From Bradyrhizobium sp. in8p8 (GTDB lineage Bacteria; Pseudomonadota; Alphaproteobacteria; Rhizobiales; Xanthobacteraceae): a DNA stretch of 64,000 bases. The notes beneath the pieces are model-generated. The model saw nothing but the letters and a program-made list of their open reading frames with translations. It ran no database searches and was not told where the DNA came from. The position numbers were made by a program, and so were the translations under genes. Each line of letters starts with the position of its first letter. The stretch's first letter is position 1. The stretch is taken from NCBI RefSeq assembly GCF_000426845.1, contig NZ_AUGD01000005.1:124001-188000 (forward strand), in the 5' to 3' direction. Of this stretch, positions 1-8,612 are shown piece by piece.

Positions 1-136
1 GTCCTGCGGTCGGGCTCCTGGAAGAACGATTCGGGATATGTGCGGCCGTCGAACCGCGGTGGATACGACGCGGGTGTTCGTTACCCCACGCACGGCTTCC
101 GCATCGCGCTCAGTCCGTAAGACTGGAGTCAATCTG

Positions 137-586
137 ATGAAAGTCACTTCCTGTATCGCGCTGGCAGCGGCAATTGCCTTGCTCCCAGGCACGGCCTGCT
201 CGCAAGGCAAATCCGCGCCCAAGGACGCCAAGCTCTATTTCATCACGCCGTATGACGGCCAGAAGGTCCGTGGTGGATTTTGGGTCCGGTTCGGCCTGCG
301 CAACATGGGCGTGACGCATGCCGGCGACGATTACCACAATGCGGGTCATCATCATCTGTTGATCGATGTGAAAGGCCCCATCGATGTCAAGGAGCCGATT
401 CCGCAGGACAAGTCCCATCTGCATTTCGGGGCAGGACAGACCGAAACGTTTCTCGAGCTTTCTCCGGGCACGCACACCCTGCAACTGGTGCTTGGTGATG
501 CCAAGCACTATCCGTTCGAACCACCCGTCGTGTCGGACAAGATCACGATACGCGTCAGGCCGGCGGTATCGGCGCGGAGCCGATGA
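137..586 (+). CDS. Secreted DUF4399-family protein
   Basis: The protein is 149 residues. It begins with a hydrophobic signal peptide that ends near residue 22 (ALLPGTACSQG); the Cys there could be a lipidation site, although the preceding GTA is not an ideal lipobox. The mature part has the conserved His-rich core of DUF4399 (AGDDYHNAGHHHLLID, then a PHL/HF segment and a C-terminal GTHTLQLVLGDAKHYPF strand), which is predicted to be an all-beta periplasmic domain. The reading frame is open further upstream, but the ATG at 137 puts the signal peptide at the N-terminus and is the natural start. It converges with the oxidoreductase operon and the two stop codons abut at 586/587. Its biochemical function is unknown; the His cluster might bind metal, which is only inference. 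Confidence 0.85.
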   Translation: MKVTSCIALAAAIALLPGTACSQGKSAPKDAKLYFITPYDGQKVRGGFWVRFGLRNMGVTHAGDDYHNAGHHHLLIDVKGPIDVKEPIPQDKSHLHFGAGQTETFLELSPGTHTLQLVLGDAKHYPFEPPVVSDKITIRVRPAVSARSR

Positions 587-1642
587 TCACCGCAGGCTGG
601 CGTTGATCTTGTCCAGCACCGCCGAGCCCGGGCACAGCGAGTCCGCCTCCAGGCTGTTGAGCGGCGTCTCGACCGTGTTGAGATGCTCGTGCATGTCTTC
701 CGCGTCGGGGTCGACATAGAGCAGGCCAGTGACGATCTGGCCCTTGGCGGCGTGCTTCTGCAGGAAGGTCATGGCCCCGAGCCGATCATGCGGATCGTAG
801 TCCGCGTCGATCTTGCGCAGCGCAATCTTGCTGCCGTCATGCTGCTCGACCACCTGCACCGTGCCCGGCGCATAGTCCACCGCGATCGGATCGCGGCCGA
901 CCAGCACGTCGAGCCGGTTCACGGCGTCATTGTGCTCGCGGACATAGTCGAAGCTCTTGGTCGAGCCGGCATGGTTGTTGAAGGCGATGCAGGGGCTGAT
1001 GACGTCGATGAAGGACGCGCCCTTGTGCCGGATCGCGGCCGCGATCAGCGGCACCAGCTGGGTCTTGTCGCCGGAGAAGGAGCGCGCGACGAAGGTGGCG
1101 CCGAGTTGCAGCGCGATGGCGACGAGGTCGATGGCGTTATCGGTGTTGGTCACGCCCTTCTTGCTCTTGGAGCCGCGGTCGGCGGTCGCGGAGAACTGGC
1201 CCTTGGTCAAGCCATAGACGCCGTTGTTCTCGACGATATAGGTCATGTTCACGCCGCGCCTGATCGAGTGCGCAAACTGGCCGAAGCCGATCGAGGCGGA
1301 ATCGCCGTCGCCGGAAACGCCGAGATAGATCAGGTCGCGGTTGGCGAGGTTGGCGCCGGTCAGCACGCTGGGCATGCGGCCATGCACGGAGTTGAAGCCG
1401 TGCGAATTGCCGAGGAAGTAATCCGGCGTCTTCGACGAGCAACCGATGCCGGAGATCTTCGCCACCCGATGCGGCTCGATCGAGAGTTCGTAGCAGGCCT
1501 CGATGATCGAGGCCGTGATCGAATCGTGGCCGCAGCCCGCGCACAACGTCGAGATCTTGCCCTCGTAGTCGCGGTGGGTGTAGCCGAGCGCGTTCTTCTT
1601 GAGGCCCGGATGATGGAATTTCGGCTTTGCAATGTAGGTCAT
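587..1642 (-). CDS. 2-oxoacid:ferredoxin oxidoreductase, beta (TPP-binding) subunit
   Basis: This 351-residue protein is the thiamine-diphosphate subunit of a 2-oxoacid:ferredoxin oxidoreductase, which decarboxylates a 2-oxoacid such as 2-oxoglutarate and passes electrons to ferredoxin. The TPP motif runs from GDGD at residues 111-114 to NN at 139-140. Cysteines C34, C37 (CAGCGH), C68 (GCSS) and C218 (SPC) match the expected [4Fe-4S] ligands of beta subunits. The start at 1642 was chosen because homology begins at MTYIAKPKFHHP; upstream codons in frame run through an intergenic repeat. It is the last gene of a minus-strand operon after the gamma-alpha subunit (1809-3656), separated by 166 bases that hold a palindromic repeat. 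The substrate cannot be read from the sequence; 2-oxoglutarate (KorB-like) is the likeliest. Confidence 0.92.
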   Translation of the reverse strand: MTYIAKPKFHHPGLKKNALGYTHRDYEGKISTLCAGCGHDSITASIIEACYELSIEPHRVAKISGIGCSSKTPDYFLGNSHGFNSVHGRMPSVLTGANLANRDLIYLGVSGDGDSASIGFGQFAHSIRRGVNMTYIVENNGVYGLTKGQFSATADRGSKSKKGVTNTDNAIDLVAIALQLGATFVARSFSGDKTQLVPLIAAAIRHKGASFIDVISPCIAFNNHAGSTKSFDYVREHNDAVNRLDVLVGRDPIAVDYAPGTVQVVEQHDGSKIALRKIDADYDPHDRLGAMTFLQKHAAKGQIVTGLLYVDPDAEDMHEHLNTVETPLNSLEADSLCPGSAVLDKINASLR

Positions 1643-1667
1643 GCGAGCACCTGAAATGTCCGCTGCT

Positions 1668-1787
1668 TCATGGCCGGCCTTGACCCGGCCGTCCACGTCT
1701 TTGCGGCGACGACGAAGCGCGTGGATGCCGGGGCATAGGCGAGCGGAAGCGACGCCGTTCTTCGAACGGCTATGCCCGGGCATGACG
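1668..1787. repeat. Palindromic intergenic repeat, family B
   Basis: The block starts with tcatggccggccttgaccc, carries the gtccacgtcttt signature and ends with tatgcccgggcatgacg. The same signature (cgtcatg...gacccgg...catccacgtctt...gccatgacg) recurs at 43898-43979 and in part at 16620-16694 and 60096-60210. It fills the gap between two genes of one operon, so it is transcribed and would fold as a stem-loop in the mRNA. Confidence 0.7.
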
Positions 1788-1808
1788 AAAGAGAGAGCAG
1801 GATGTTGG

Positions 1809-3656
1809 TCATGACACGGCCTTGCGGAGCGGGGTCACCTTGAGGTGATCCTGATGGTCGCCAATGGCCTTGGCGATGAAGCGGGCGGTGATCGGCGTGC
1901 CATCGTAGTGCACGATCGGCACGAGGCGGACGGGGTCTATGCCGTTCTCGTTGACGATGAGCTGGCGCAGCTGGCTGTCGCGGTTCTGCTCGACCACATA
2001 GACGAAGTCGTGCTCGGCGAGGAAGCTCGCCACGCTCGAATGGAACGGGAATGCGCGGATGCGCAGGCGGTCGAGTTGATGCCCGCGCGCTTCGAGCAAT
2101 CCGATCGCCTCGTCCATCGCCGGCGAGGTCGAGCCGAAATAGATCACGCCGTACTTGGTCGGCCGCTCCGCATTGGCCTGCAGCGGTCTTGGCACCAGGT
2201 CCTGCGCAGTCTCGAACTTGCGCACGAGGCGCTGCATGTTGTCGGCGTAGACCGAACCTTCCTCGGAATAGCGTGCATAGCGATCGCGTGACGTGCCGCG
2301 GGTGAAGTAGGAGCCCTTGGTCGGATGCGTGCCGGGATAGGTGCGGTAGGGGATGCCGTCGCCATCGACGTCGAGATAGCGGCCGAAGTCCCGGCCCTCA
2401 TCCAGCATTTCCGCGGTCATCACCTTGCCGCGGTCATACTGCTTGGAATCGTCCCATTTCAGCGGACGGCAGAGCCGGTGGTTCATGCCGATGTCGAGGT
2501 CGAGCATCAGGAAGATCGTGGTCTGGAGCCGCTCGGCGAGGTCGAACGCGGCCGCCGCGAACTCGAAAGCTTCGGCGGGATCTTCCGGGAACAGCAGCAC
2601 ATGCTTGGTGTCGCCGTGCGAAGCATAGGCGCAGGCGATGATGTCGCATTGCTGGGTGCGGGTCGGCATGCCCGTCGAGGGGCCGGCACGCTGGATGTTC
2701 ATGATCACGGCCGGGATCTCGGCGAAGTATGAAAGGCCGATGAACTCGGTCATCAGCGAGATGCCGGGGCCGGAGGTCGCCGTAAAGGCGCGGGCGCCGT
2801 TCCAGGACGCGCCGATCACGATGCCGATCGAGGCAAGCTCGTCCTCGCCCTGCACGATCGCGTATTTCGCCTTCCCCGTCTCCGGATCGTGCCGGTATTT
2901 CTTGCAGTGGGCGGTGAAGGCCTCGGCCACCGATGAGGACGGCGTGATCGGGTACCACGCGCATACGGTGGCGCCGCCATAGACGGCGCCGAGCGCGGCG
3001 GCGCTGTTGCCTTCGATGAAGATACGGTCGCCGACCTTGTCGGATTTCTTCACCCGCAGCCCGATCGGGCATTTCAGGTTCGAGAGCGCCCAGTCGCGGC
3101 CGAGATGCAGCGCGTGGACGTTGGAGGAGAGCAGTTTCTCCTTACCCTTGTACTGCTCGCCGATCAGCTGCTCGATCAGCTTGGGATCCATGTCGAGCAG
3201 CGCACTGAGCGCGCCGAGATAGATGATGTTCTTGAACAGCTGGCGCTGGCGCGGATCGGTATAGGTCGAGTTGGTGATGGCGGTCAGCGGCACGCCGATC
3301 ACATTGATGTCGTCGCGGAACTTGGTCGACGGCATCGGCTTGGTGGAATCGTAGAACAGGTAGCCGCCCGGCTCGATGCCGGCGACGTCCTTGTCCCAGG
3401 TCTGCGGATTCATCGCCACCATCATGTCGACGCCGCCGCGGGCGCCGAGATGGCCGTCTTCCGTCACCCGCACCTCGTACCAGGTCGGCAGGCCCTGGAT
3501 GTTGGAGGGGAAGATGTTGCGCGGGGACACCGGCACGCCATGGCGCAGGATCGCGCGCGCGAACATCTCGTTGGCGCTGGCCGAACCCGAGCCGTTGACG
3601 TTGGCGAAGCGGACGACGAAGTCGTTTACGCTGCTGATCGGCTTTTTGTCGGACAT
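1809..3656 (-). CDS. 2-oxoacid:ferredoxin oxidoreductase, fused gamma-alpha subunit
   Basis: This 615-residue protein fuses the gamma domain (about residues 1-200, beginning VVRFANVNGSGSASANEMFA) to the alpha domain, which contains the diagnostic CAWYPITPSSS motif and a transketolase-like pyrimidine-binding fold. Together with the beta subunit it forms the core enzyme that oxidises a 2-oxoacid to acyl-CoA and reduces ferredoxin. The chosen ATG at 3656 overlaps the 3' end of the upstream flavoprotein gene by 31 bases, which indicates translational coupling. The frame is open upstream only because it lies antiparallel to that flavoprotein's coding DNA. Fused gamma-alpha subunits of this length are known in aerobic KorA-type enzymes, including mycobacterial ones. 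The substrate is inferred, not shown. Confidence 0.92.
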   Translation of the reverse strand: MSDKKPISSVNDFVVRFANVNGSGSASANEMFARAILRHGVPVSPRNIFPSNIQGLPTWYEVRVTEDGHLGARGGVDMMVAMNPQTWDKDVAGIEPGGYLFYDSTKPMPSTKFRDDINVIGVPLTAITNSTYTDPRQRQLFKNIIYLGALSALLDMDPKLIEQLIGEQYKGKEKLLSSNVHALHLGRDWALSNLKCPIGLRVKKSDKVGDRIFIEGNSAAALGAVYGGATVCAWYPITPSSSVAEAFTAHCKKYRHDPETGKAKYAIVQGEDELASIGIVIGASWNGARAFTATSGPGISLMTEFIGLSYFAEIPAVIMNIQRAGPSTGMPTRTQQCDIIACAYASHGDTKHVLLFPEDPAEAFEFAAAAFDLAERLQTTIFLMLDLDIGMNHRLCRPLKWDDSKQYDRGKVMTAEMLDEGRDFGRYLDVDGDGIPYRTYPGTHPTKGSYFTRGTSRDRYARYSEEGSVYADNMQRLVRKFETAQDLVPRPLQANAERPTKYGVIYFGSTSPAMDEAIGLLEARGHQLDRLRIRAFPFHSSVASFLAEHDFVYVVEQNRDSQLRQLIVNENGIDPVRLVPIVHYDGTPITARFIAKAIGDHQDHLKVTPLRKAVS

Positions 3657-5425
3657 GTCGAACCTGCGTGGGTCATCTCGATGAAATATTTCTGCATGTC
3701 CCAGGCGCCGGTGGGACAACGCTCGGCGCATAGCCCGCAATGCAGGCAGACGTCCTCGTCCTTGACCATCACGCGCCCGGTCTTGAGGTCGCTGGACACG
3801 TAGAGATCCTGATCGGGATGCAGCGAAGGCGCCTTCAGGCGCTGGCGCAGATCGCTCTCCTCGCCGTTGGCCGTAAAGGTGATGCAATCCATCGGACAGA
3901 TGTCGGCGCAGGCGTCGCATTCGATGCAGAGCGAGGTCGAGAAAACGGTCTGCACGTCGCAGTTCAGGCAGCGATGCGCCTCGCCGAGAGCCAGCTTGAC
4001 GTCATAGCCGAGCTCGACCTCGGCGCGGATGTCCTTCAGCGCGACAACCTTGTCGCGGTGCGGCACCTTGTAGCGCTTGTCGACGGAGATGTCGTTGTCA
4101 TAGCTCCATTCGTGGATGCCCATCTTCTGCGACGAGATTTGCACGTCGGGGAGCGGGCGCTCGTCGATGGCCTCGCCGGAGAGCATCTTGTGGATCGACA
4201 GCGCGGCGTCATGGCCGTGCGCAACCGCCCAGATGATGTTCTTCGGGCCGAACGCAGCGTCGCCGCCAAAGAAGACTCTGGGATTGGTGGAAGCGAAGGT
4301 CTTCGGGTCGACCTTGGGCATGTGCCATTTGTCGAACTCGATGCCGCAATCCTGCTCGATCCAGGGGAAGGCGTTCTCCTGGCCGACCGCGACCAGCACG
4401 TCGTCGCAGGCGATGGTCTGATCGGGTTCGCCTGAAGGAACGAGATTGCGCCGCCCCTTGGCGTCGTATTCGGCCTTCACCTTCTGGAAGGTGACGCCGG
4501 TGAGCTTGCCGCCTTCGTGCACGAAGGCGACCGGAACCATGAAGTTGAGGATCGGGATGTCCTCGTGGATCGCGTCCTCCTTCTCCCAGGGCGAGGCCTT
4601 CATCTCCTCGAACCCGGAGCGCACGATCACCTTGACCTCTTCGCCGCCAAGCCGGCGCGCGGTGCGGCAGCAATCCATTGCGGTGTTGCCGCCGCCGAGC
4701 ACGATCACGCGCTTGCCGATCTTGTCGGTGTGGCCGAACGAGACCGAGGCCAGCCACTCGATGCCGATATGGATGTTGCTCGCTGCCTCTTTCCGCCCGG
4801 GAATGTCGAGCTCGCGGCCGCGCGGCGCGCCGGAGCCGACGAAGATCGCGTCGTACTTTTCCGCGAGCAGCGCCTTCATGCTCTCGATGCGATGGCCGCC
4901 CTTGAAGTCGACGCCGAGACCCAGGATATAGCCGGTCTCCTCGTCGATAACGGAATTCGGCAGGCGGAATTTCGGGATCTGCGTCCGCATCATGCCGCCG
5001 GCTTCCGGATCGGCATCGAACACGGTGCAGTGATAGCCGAGGGGGGCGAGATCGCGCGCCACCGTCAGCGAGGCCGGGCCGCCTCCCACCAGCGCGACGC
5101 GCTTGCCGTTCTTGGGTGCCGGGCGCGGCAGGCGTTGCCTGATGTCGTCCTTGAAGTCCGCGGCGACGCGCTTGAGGCGGCAGATCGCCACCGGGGTCTC
5201 CTCGACGCGTCCGCGACGACACGCGGGCTCGCAGGGGCGGTCGCAGGTGCGTCCCAGGATTCCGGGAAACACGTTCGATTTCCAATTGATCATGTAGGCG
5301 TCGCTGTAGCGGCCTTGGGCGATCAGTCGGATGTATTCGGGGACGGGGGTGTGCGCAGGACAGGCCCATTGGCAGTCGACCACTTTGTGAAAGTAGTCGG
5401 GGGCCGCAATATCGGTCGGTTTCAT
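3626..5425 (-). CDS. GltD-like FAD/NAD(P) oxidoreductase with two C-terminal 4Fe-4S clusters
   Basis: The protein is 599 residues. The N-terminal region has the glutamate-synthase-small-subunit type cysteine domain (CQWACPAHTPVPEYI, then RTCDRPCEPACRRG). An FAD-binding GGGPASLTVA motif and an NAD(P)-binding VLGGGNTAMDCC motif follow. The C-terminal 100 residues carry two ferredoxin motifs, CIECDACADICP and CLHCGLCAERCP. It is the first gene of the operon with the fused alpha and beta oxidoreductase subunits, so it probably moves electrons between their ferredoxin clusters and NAD(P). The ATG at 5425 follows a non-coding stretch and gives a complete N-terminal domain. It is neither GltD (no gltB adjacent) nor NfnB alone, because the fused ferredoxin domains fit a dedicated diaphorase subunit better. 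The direction of electron flow is unknown. Confidence 0.88.
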   Translation of the reverse strand: MKPTDIAAPDYFHKVVDCQWACPAHTPVPEYIRLIAQGRYSDAYMINWKSNVFPGILGRTCDRPCEPACRRGRVEETPVAICRLKRVAADFKDDIRQRLPRPAPKNGKRVALVGGGPASLTVARDLAPLGYHCTVFDADPEAGGMMRTQIPKFRLPNSVIDEETGYILGLGVDFKGGHRIESMKALLAEKYDAIFVGSGAPRGRELDIPGRKEAASNIHIGIEWLASVSFGHTDKIGKRVIVLGGGNTAMDCCRTARRLGGEEVKVIVRSGFEEMKASPWEKEDAIHEDIPILNFMVPVAFVHEGGKLTGVTFQKVKAEYDAKGRRNLVPSGEPDQTIACDDVLVAVGQENAFPWIEQDCGIEFDKWHMPKVDPKTFASTNPRVFFGGDAAFGPKNIIWAVAHGHDAALSIHKMLSGEAIDERPLPDVQISSQKMGIHEWSYDNDISVDKRYKVPHRDKVVALKDIRAEVELGYDVKLALGEAHRCLNCDVQTVFSTSLCIECDACADICPMDCITFTANGEESDLRQRLKAPSLHPDQDLYVSSDLKTGRVMVKDEDVCLHCGLCAERCPTGAWDMQKYFIEMTHAGSTCPTKSRSAA

Positions 5426-5663
5426 TCCTACCCTGTCCGCGCAGGCTCAAAGACCCCGCGGCCTTTTTTGTTTGAGCTTGGCGGGCGCTTAACGCGTCTC
5501 GATCTGGTTTCTGAATGACGTCATCGGGTTAGCTTATTAGAACCGTTCCGAAGTACAACGGCAAAATTGCGTAGCTTCCCTCTTTCATGGGAGCTACGCG
5601 CGCACAGCATTAACGCCCGCATGCGATGCGCGTGCGCTGCAGCATCACACTGCGCTCCATCCG

Positions 5664-5750
5664 CTCATTGCGAGGAGCCCTTGCGACGAAGCAATCCAGA
5701 ATGTCACTGCGGCCGCAGTCTGGACTGCTCGCCGAGCCTGTCATCAGGCC
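5664..5750. repeat. Palindromic intergenic repeat, family A (copy 1)
   Basis: It begins cattgcgaggagcccttgcg, contains gacgaagcaatccag and ends in a degenerate inverted half (gactgctcgccgagcctgtcatc). It lies in the 338-base gap 5426-5763 between the oxidoreductase operon promoter side and the last gene of the pqq cluster. The rest of that gap should hold the oxidoreductase promoter, but no convincing -35/-10 pair could be assigned. Confidence 0.7.
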
Positions 5751-5763
5751 GCGCGGCAATATG

Positions 5764-6441
5764 TCAGCCGCGCGCGATATCGCTCTTCGCGAGATCCCAC
5801 ATCAGGCAGTACGTGCCGACGGAGACGGGAGGCGGGAAGGGGGCCGCCGCAGGACCGGTGAAGCGCTCGGCGATGACGCCGGAGACCGCGCCGACATGCG
5901 TGCCGTCGATCAGCACGAACCAGTCGCGTGCGCCTTCGTTACGCGTCGCCGGGATTCCCGCTGTCGCACCCGACAGTTCGGGCTCGCTTTCCAGCAGATG
6001 CATCGAGATGATGCCGTCATGCGCTTCGGGCCTCAGCTTCTCTTGCAGCGCGTCCCGCCACGCTCCGGCATTGTCAGGCGCCGGCCGCAGCCGCACCAGG
6101 CCGAGCACAGCCCCGCGCCCGGTGCCCTTGCTGATGGTGATGCGGGCGACAACGCGCAGCATGTCCCTGAAACGCGCCATGGTCTGCCGCGACCAGTCGG
6201 TCGGGTTCGCCAGCCGCGCCCGGTAGGCGGGGCTGTCGAGCACGTCGAGCGTCGCGGTCGAGTACAACGACAGATATTTGGGATTGGCGGCATGCGCGAC
6301 ATAGCGCCGCGCCTCCAGGAATCCGTCGATCGCGACACGCTCTTCCAGATGCTCGCGATCGTACCAGCGGTTGAAATCGGCTTCGTCTGAAACGTCGATG
6401 TTCATCGACGTCAGCAGCATGCCCTTTCCGGCGAGCGGCAT
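5764..6441 (-). CDS. Uncharacterised protein, last gene of the pqq cluster
   Basis: This 225-residue soluble protein has no signal peptide or membrane segment. The N-terminal part (MLLTSMNIDVSDEADFNRWYDREHLEERV) resembles the first strand and helix of dimeric alpha-beta barrel (ferredoxin-like) proteins, and a second similar half may begin near residue 110. No catalytic motif was recognised. It lies only 13 bases after the aminopeptidase gene, so it is probably transcribed with pqqABCDE. An alternative start is Met8. The sequence gives no link to PQQ chemistry except position. It could equally be an unrelated gene trapped in the operon. Confidence 0.75.
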   Translation of the reverse strand: MPLAGKGMLLTSMNIDVSDEADFNRWYDREHLEERVAIDGFLEARRYVAHAANPKYLSLYSTATLDVLDSPAYRARLANPTDWSRQTMARFRDMLRVVARITISKGTGRGAVLGLVRLRPAPDNAGAWRDALQEKLRPEAHDGIISMHLLESEPELSGATAGIPATRNEGARDWFVLIDGTHVGAVSGVIAERFTGPAAAPFPPPVSVGTYCLMWDLAKSDIARG

Positions 6442-6454
6442 TCTTCTTGTCCTC

Positions 6455-7441
6455 TCATCGCCCGATCTTCGACGCGAGGTCCGCGATCGACTTCATGACG
6501 GCGTCCCTCACGCCGGCATCATAGAGCGAATGTCCGGCTGCTTCCACGAGGCGAAGCTCGGAACCGGGCCATACTTTCGTCAATGCCTGCGATGTCTCGG
6601 GCGGGCACAACAAGTCATAGCGACCCTGGACAATGATGCCGGGAATGCCGGCGAGCCGTCCCGCATTGCGCAACAGCTGGTCCTCGGTCATGAAGCTGTC
6701 GTTGACGAAATAATGCGCCTCCATGAACGGCGTTGCCGGCAGCGTGCGCCAGACACTGAGCGATGCAAGGTCCAGCCGGGTCCTGGCGGGCTTGTGCTCT
6801 GACAGCGTGCGCTCGGTGTCGTGCCAGGCGCGCGCGGCAGGTCCGTGCACGGCCGGATCGGCGTCGAGGATGCGGCGCCAATAGGCGCCGACCGGTCGAT
6901 CGCGTTCTTCCCCAGGCAGCACACTGAGAAAGTCCTCGTGCAGCGCGGGATAGAACTGCGCCAGGCGCGAGGTGAAGGCCGTCTCCACCTCGGCCCGCGT
7001 GCCGAGAAAGGTCGCGCGCAGCGCGATGCCGGAGACGCGCTCGGGATGTGCTTCTGCGTAGGCCAGCGCCAGCGTCGCGCCCCAGGAGCCGCCGACCACC
7101 ATCCAGCGGTCGAAACCGAACTTCTCGCGGATCTTCTCCATATCGGCGATCAGATGCGCCGTGGTGTTGTGCTCGCGAGACCCCTTTGGCCTGCTGCGGC
7201 CGCAGCCGCGCTGGTCGAACAAGACGGCGCAGAACCGGTCCGGATCGAACAGCCGGCGATGGTCCGGCTGGCAGCCGGAGCCGGGCCCGCCATGCAGATA
7301 GACCGCAGGGATTCCGTCGGCACGGCCGACGCTCTCGACATGCAGCTCATGGCCGTCGCCGACGTCGAGCATGTCGGAGGTCAGCGGCGCAAAGGGATCG
7401 GCACGTTTGACGGAAGCGGCCGCGTCGGCGTCAGGTCCCAT
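6455..7441 (-). CDS. pip: Proline iminopeptidase-like alpha/beta hydrolase
   Basis: This 328-residue member of peptidase family S33 would release N-terminal proline from peptides in the cytoplasm. The oxyanion motif HGGPGSG, the DQRGCGRS segment and the nucleophile elbow GGSWGATLALAYA are all present, and a late GRYDLLCP...AGHSLYD region supplies the expected Asp and His. The start at 7441 overlaps the end of pqqE by 11 bases, which implies translational coupling. In-frame codons further upstream lie inside pqqE and are not used. Its place directly behind pqqE suggests a role in the peptide-processing steps of PQQ synthesis, where other bacteria use PqqF/PqqG or PqqH peptidases. That role is inferred from context; a general prolyl aminopeptidase is the conservative reading. 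Confidence 0.9.
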   Translation of the reverse strand: MGPDADAAASVKRADPFAPLTSDMLDVGDGHELHVESVGRADGIPAVYLHGGPGSGCQPDHRRLFDPDRFCAVLFDQRGCGRSRPKGSREHNTTAHLIADMEKIREKFGFDRWMVVGGSWGATLALAYAEAHPERVSGIALRATFLGTRAEVETAFTSRLAQFYPALHEDFLSVLPGEERDRPVGAYWRRILDADPAVHGPAARAWHDTERTLSEHKPARTRLDLASLSVWRTLPATPFMEAHYFVNDSFMTEDQLLRNAGRLAGIPGIIVQGRYDLLCPPETSQALTKVWPGSELRLVEAAGHSLYDAGVRDAVMKSIADLASKIGR

Positions 7442-8612
7442 TCTCGGATTCCAGGGTGCCGCCGGCGAAGTTGCGGTAGATGAAGCGGCTCGTCTCGCCC
7501 TCGGCCTCGGCCTCCGCCTGCTTGAAGATGGTCTCGTGCAGCGGCGACAGAGCGCAGGCGGGATCGGTGTTGGCGGCATCGCCGGTCAGCGCGAAGGCCT
7601 GGCAGCGGCAGCCGCCGAAATCGATCTCGCGGAACTCGCAACTCTTGCACGGCTCCTTCATCCAGCCGGTGCCGCGATAGCGGTTGAAGGCCTCCGAGTT
7701 CTGCCAGATCCAGGCGATCGAATGGTTGGAGCGCACGGATTCGAATTCGAGCCCGGTGATGCTCTCGGCGGCGTGACAGGGCAGCACCTTGCCGGCGGGC
7801 GAGATGTTGAAGAACTGCCGGCCCCAGCCGCCCATGCACTTCTTCGGCCGCAGCGCGTAATAGTCGGGCACGACGTAGTCGATCGTCAGCCGGCCCTTCA
7901 GCCGCTCGCGCGCCTCCTCGACGATTTCAGTGCATTCGTCCAGCTGCGCCACGGTCGGCATCAGGGCGGCGCGGTTCTTCAGCGCCCAGCCGTAATATTG
8001 CACGTTGGCGACCTCGAGCCGGTCGGCGTCGAGATCCAGCGACATCTGGATCATGTCGGGGAGCTGGTGCAGGTTCTGCCGGTGCATCACCGCGTTCACG
8101 GTGAGCGGCAGATCGAGCTCGCGCGTCCATTTGGCCACTTCGAGTTTCTTGCGGTGCCCGCCCTTGTAGCCGCCGACGCGATCAGCGAGGCCTTCCTCGA
8201 TGCCCTGGAAAGAGATCTGCACATGGCAGAGCCCGGCGTCGGCGAGATCGCTGAGCTTCTCGCGCGTCAACAGCACCGCCGAGGTGATGAGGTTGGTGTA
8301 GAGGCCGACGTCACTCGCATGCTTGACCAGCTCGACGAGGTCCTTGCGCGCGGTCGGCTCGCCGCCGGAGAAATGCACCTGCAGCACGCCGATCTCGGCG
8401 AGCTCGCTCAGCACCTTCTTCCATTCCTCGGTGGTCAGCTCCTTCGCCGAGCGGTCGAGCTCGACCGGGTTGGAGCAATAGGGACATTGCAGCGGGCAGC
8501 GATGGGTGATCTCGAGCAGCACCGCGAGCGGAATGCCGAAGCTCTCCGCTGTCGAGCGCTGCTTCTCCAGCACCGCGAGGCTGTCGCTGGGCGGGATGGT
8601 CACGTCGCTCAT
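7431..8612 (-). CDS. pqqE: PqqA peptide cyclase, radical SAM/SPASM
   Basis: The protein is 393 residues. PqqE joins the Glu and Tyr side chains of PqqA, the first step of pyrroloquinoline quinone formation. The radical-SAM cluster motif CxxxCxxC is at C39, C43 and C46 (HRCPLQCPYC). The SPASM domain cysteines follow KKCMGGWGRQFF, LPCHAAE, CKSCEFR and GGCRCQAF, and a further Cys lies in DPACALSP. The ATG overlaps the pqqD stop by four bases (ATGA), and its own 3' end overlaps the aminopeptidase gene. The full domain set and the operon place make the identification secure. Confidence 0.97.
   Translation of the reverse strand: MSDVTIPPSDSLAVLEKQRSTAESFGIPLAVLLEITHRCPLQCPYCSNPVELDRSAKELTTEEWKKVLSELAEIGVLQVHFSGGEPTARKDLVELVKHASDVGLYTNLITSAVLLTREKLSDLADAGLCHVQISFQGIEEGLADRVGGYKGGHRKKLEVAKWTRELDLPLTVNAVMHRQNLHQLPDMIQMSLDLDADRLEVANVQYYGWALKNRAALMPTVAQLDECTEIVEEARERLKGRLTIDYVVPDYYALRPKKCMGGWGRQFFNISPAGKVLPCHAAESITGLEFESVRSNHSIAWIWQNSEAFNRYRGTGWMKEPCKSCEFREIDFGGCRCQAFALTGDAANTDPACALSPLHETIFKQAEAEAEGETSRFIYRNFAGGTLESENGT

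Noticed and set aside
683..1654. Long plus-strand open frame opposite the oxidoreductase beta subunit
   Set aside because: It mirrors a well-supported gene on the other strand; the protein is Val/Ala/Arg-rich with no recognised motif, as expected from high third-position GC.
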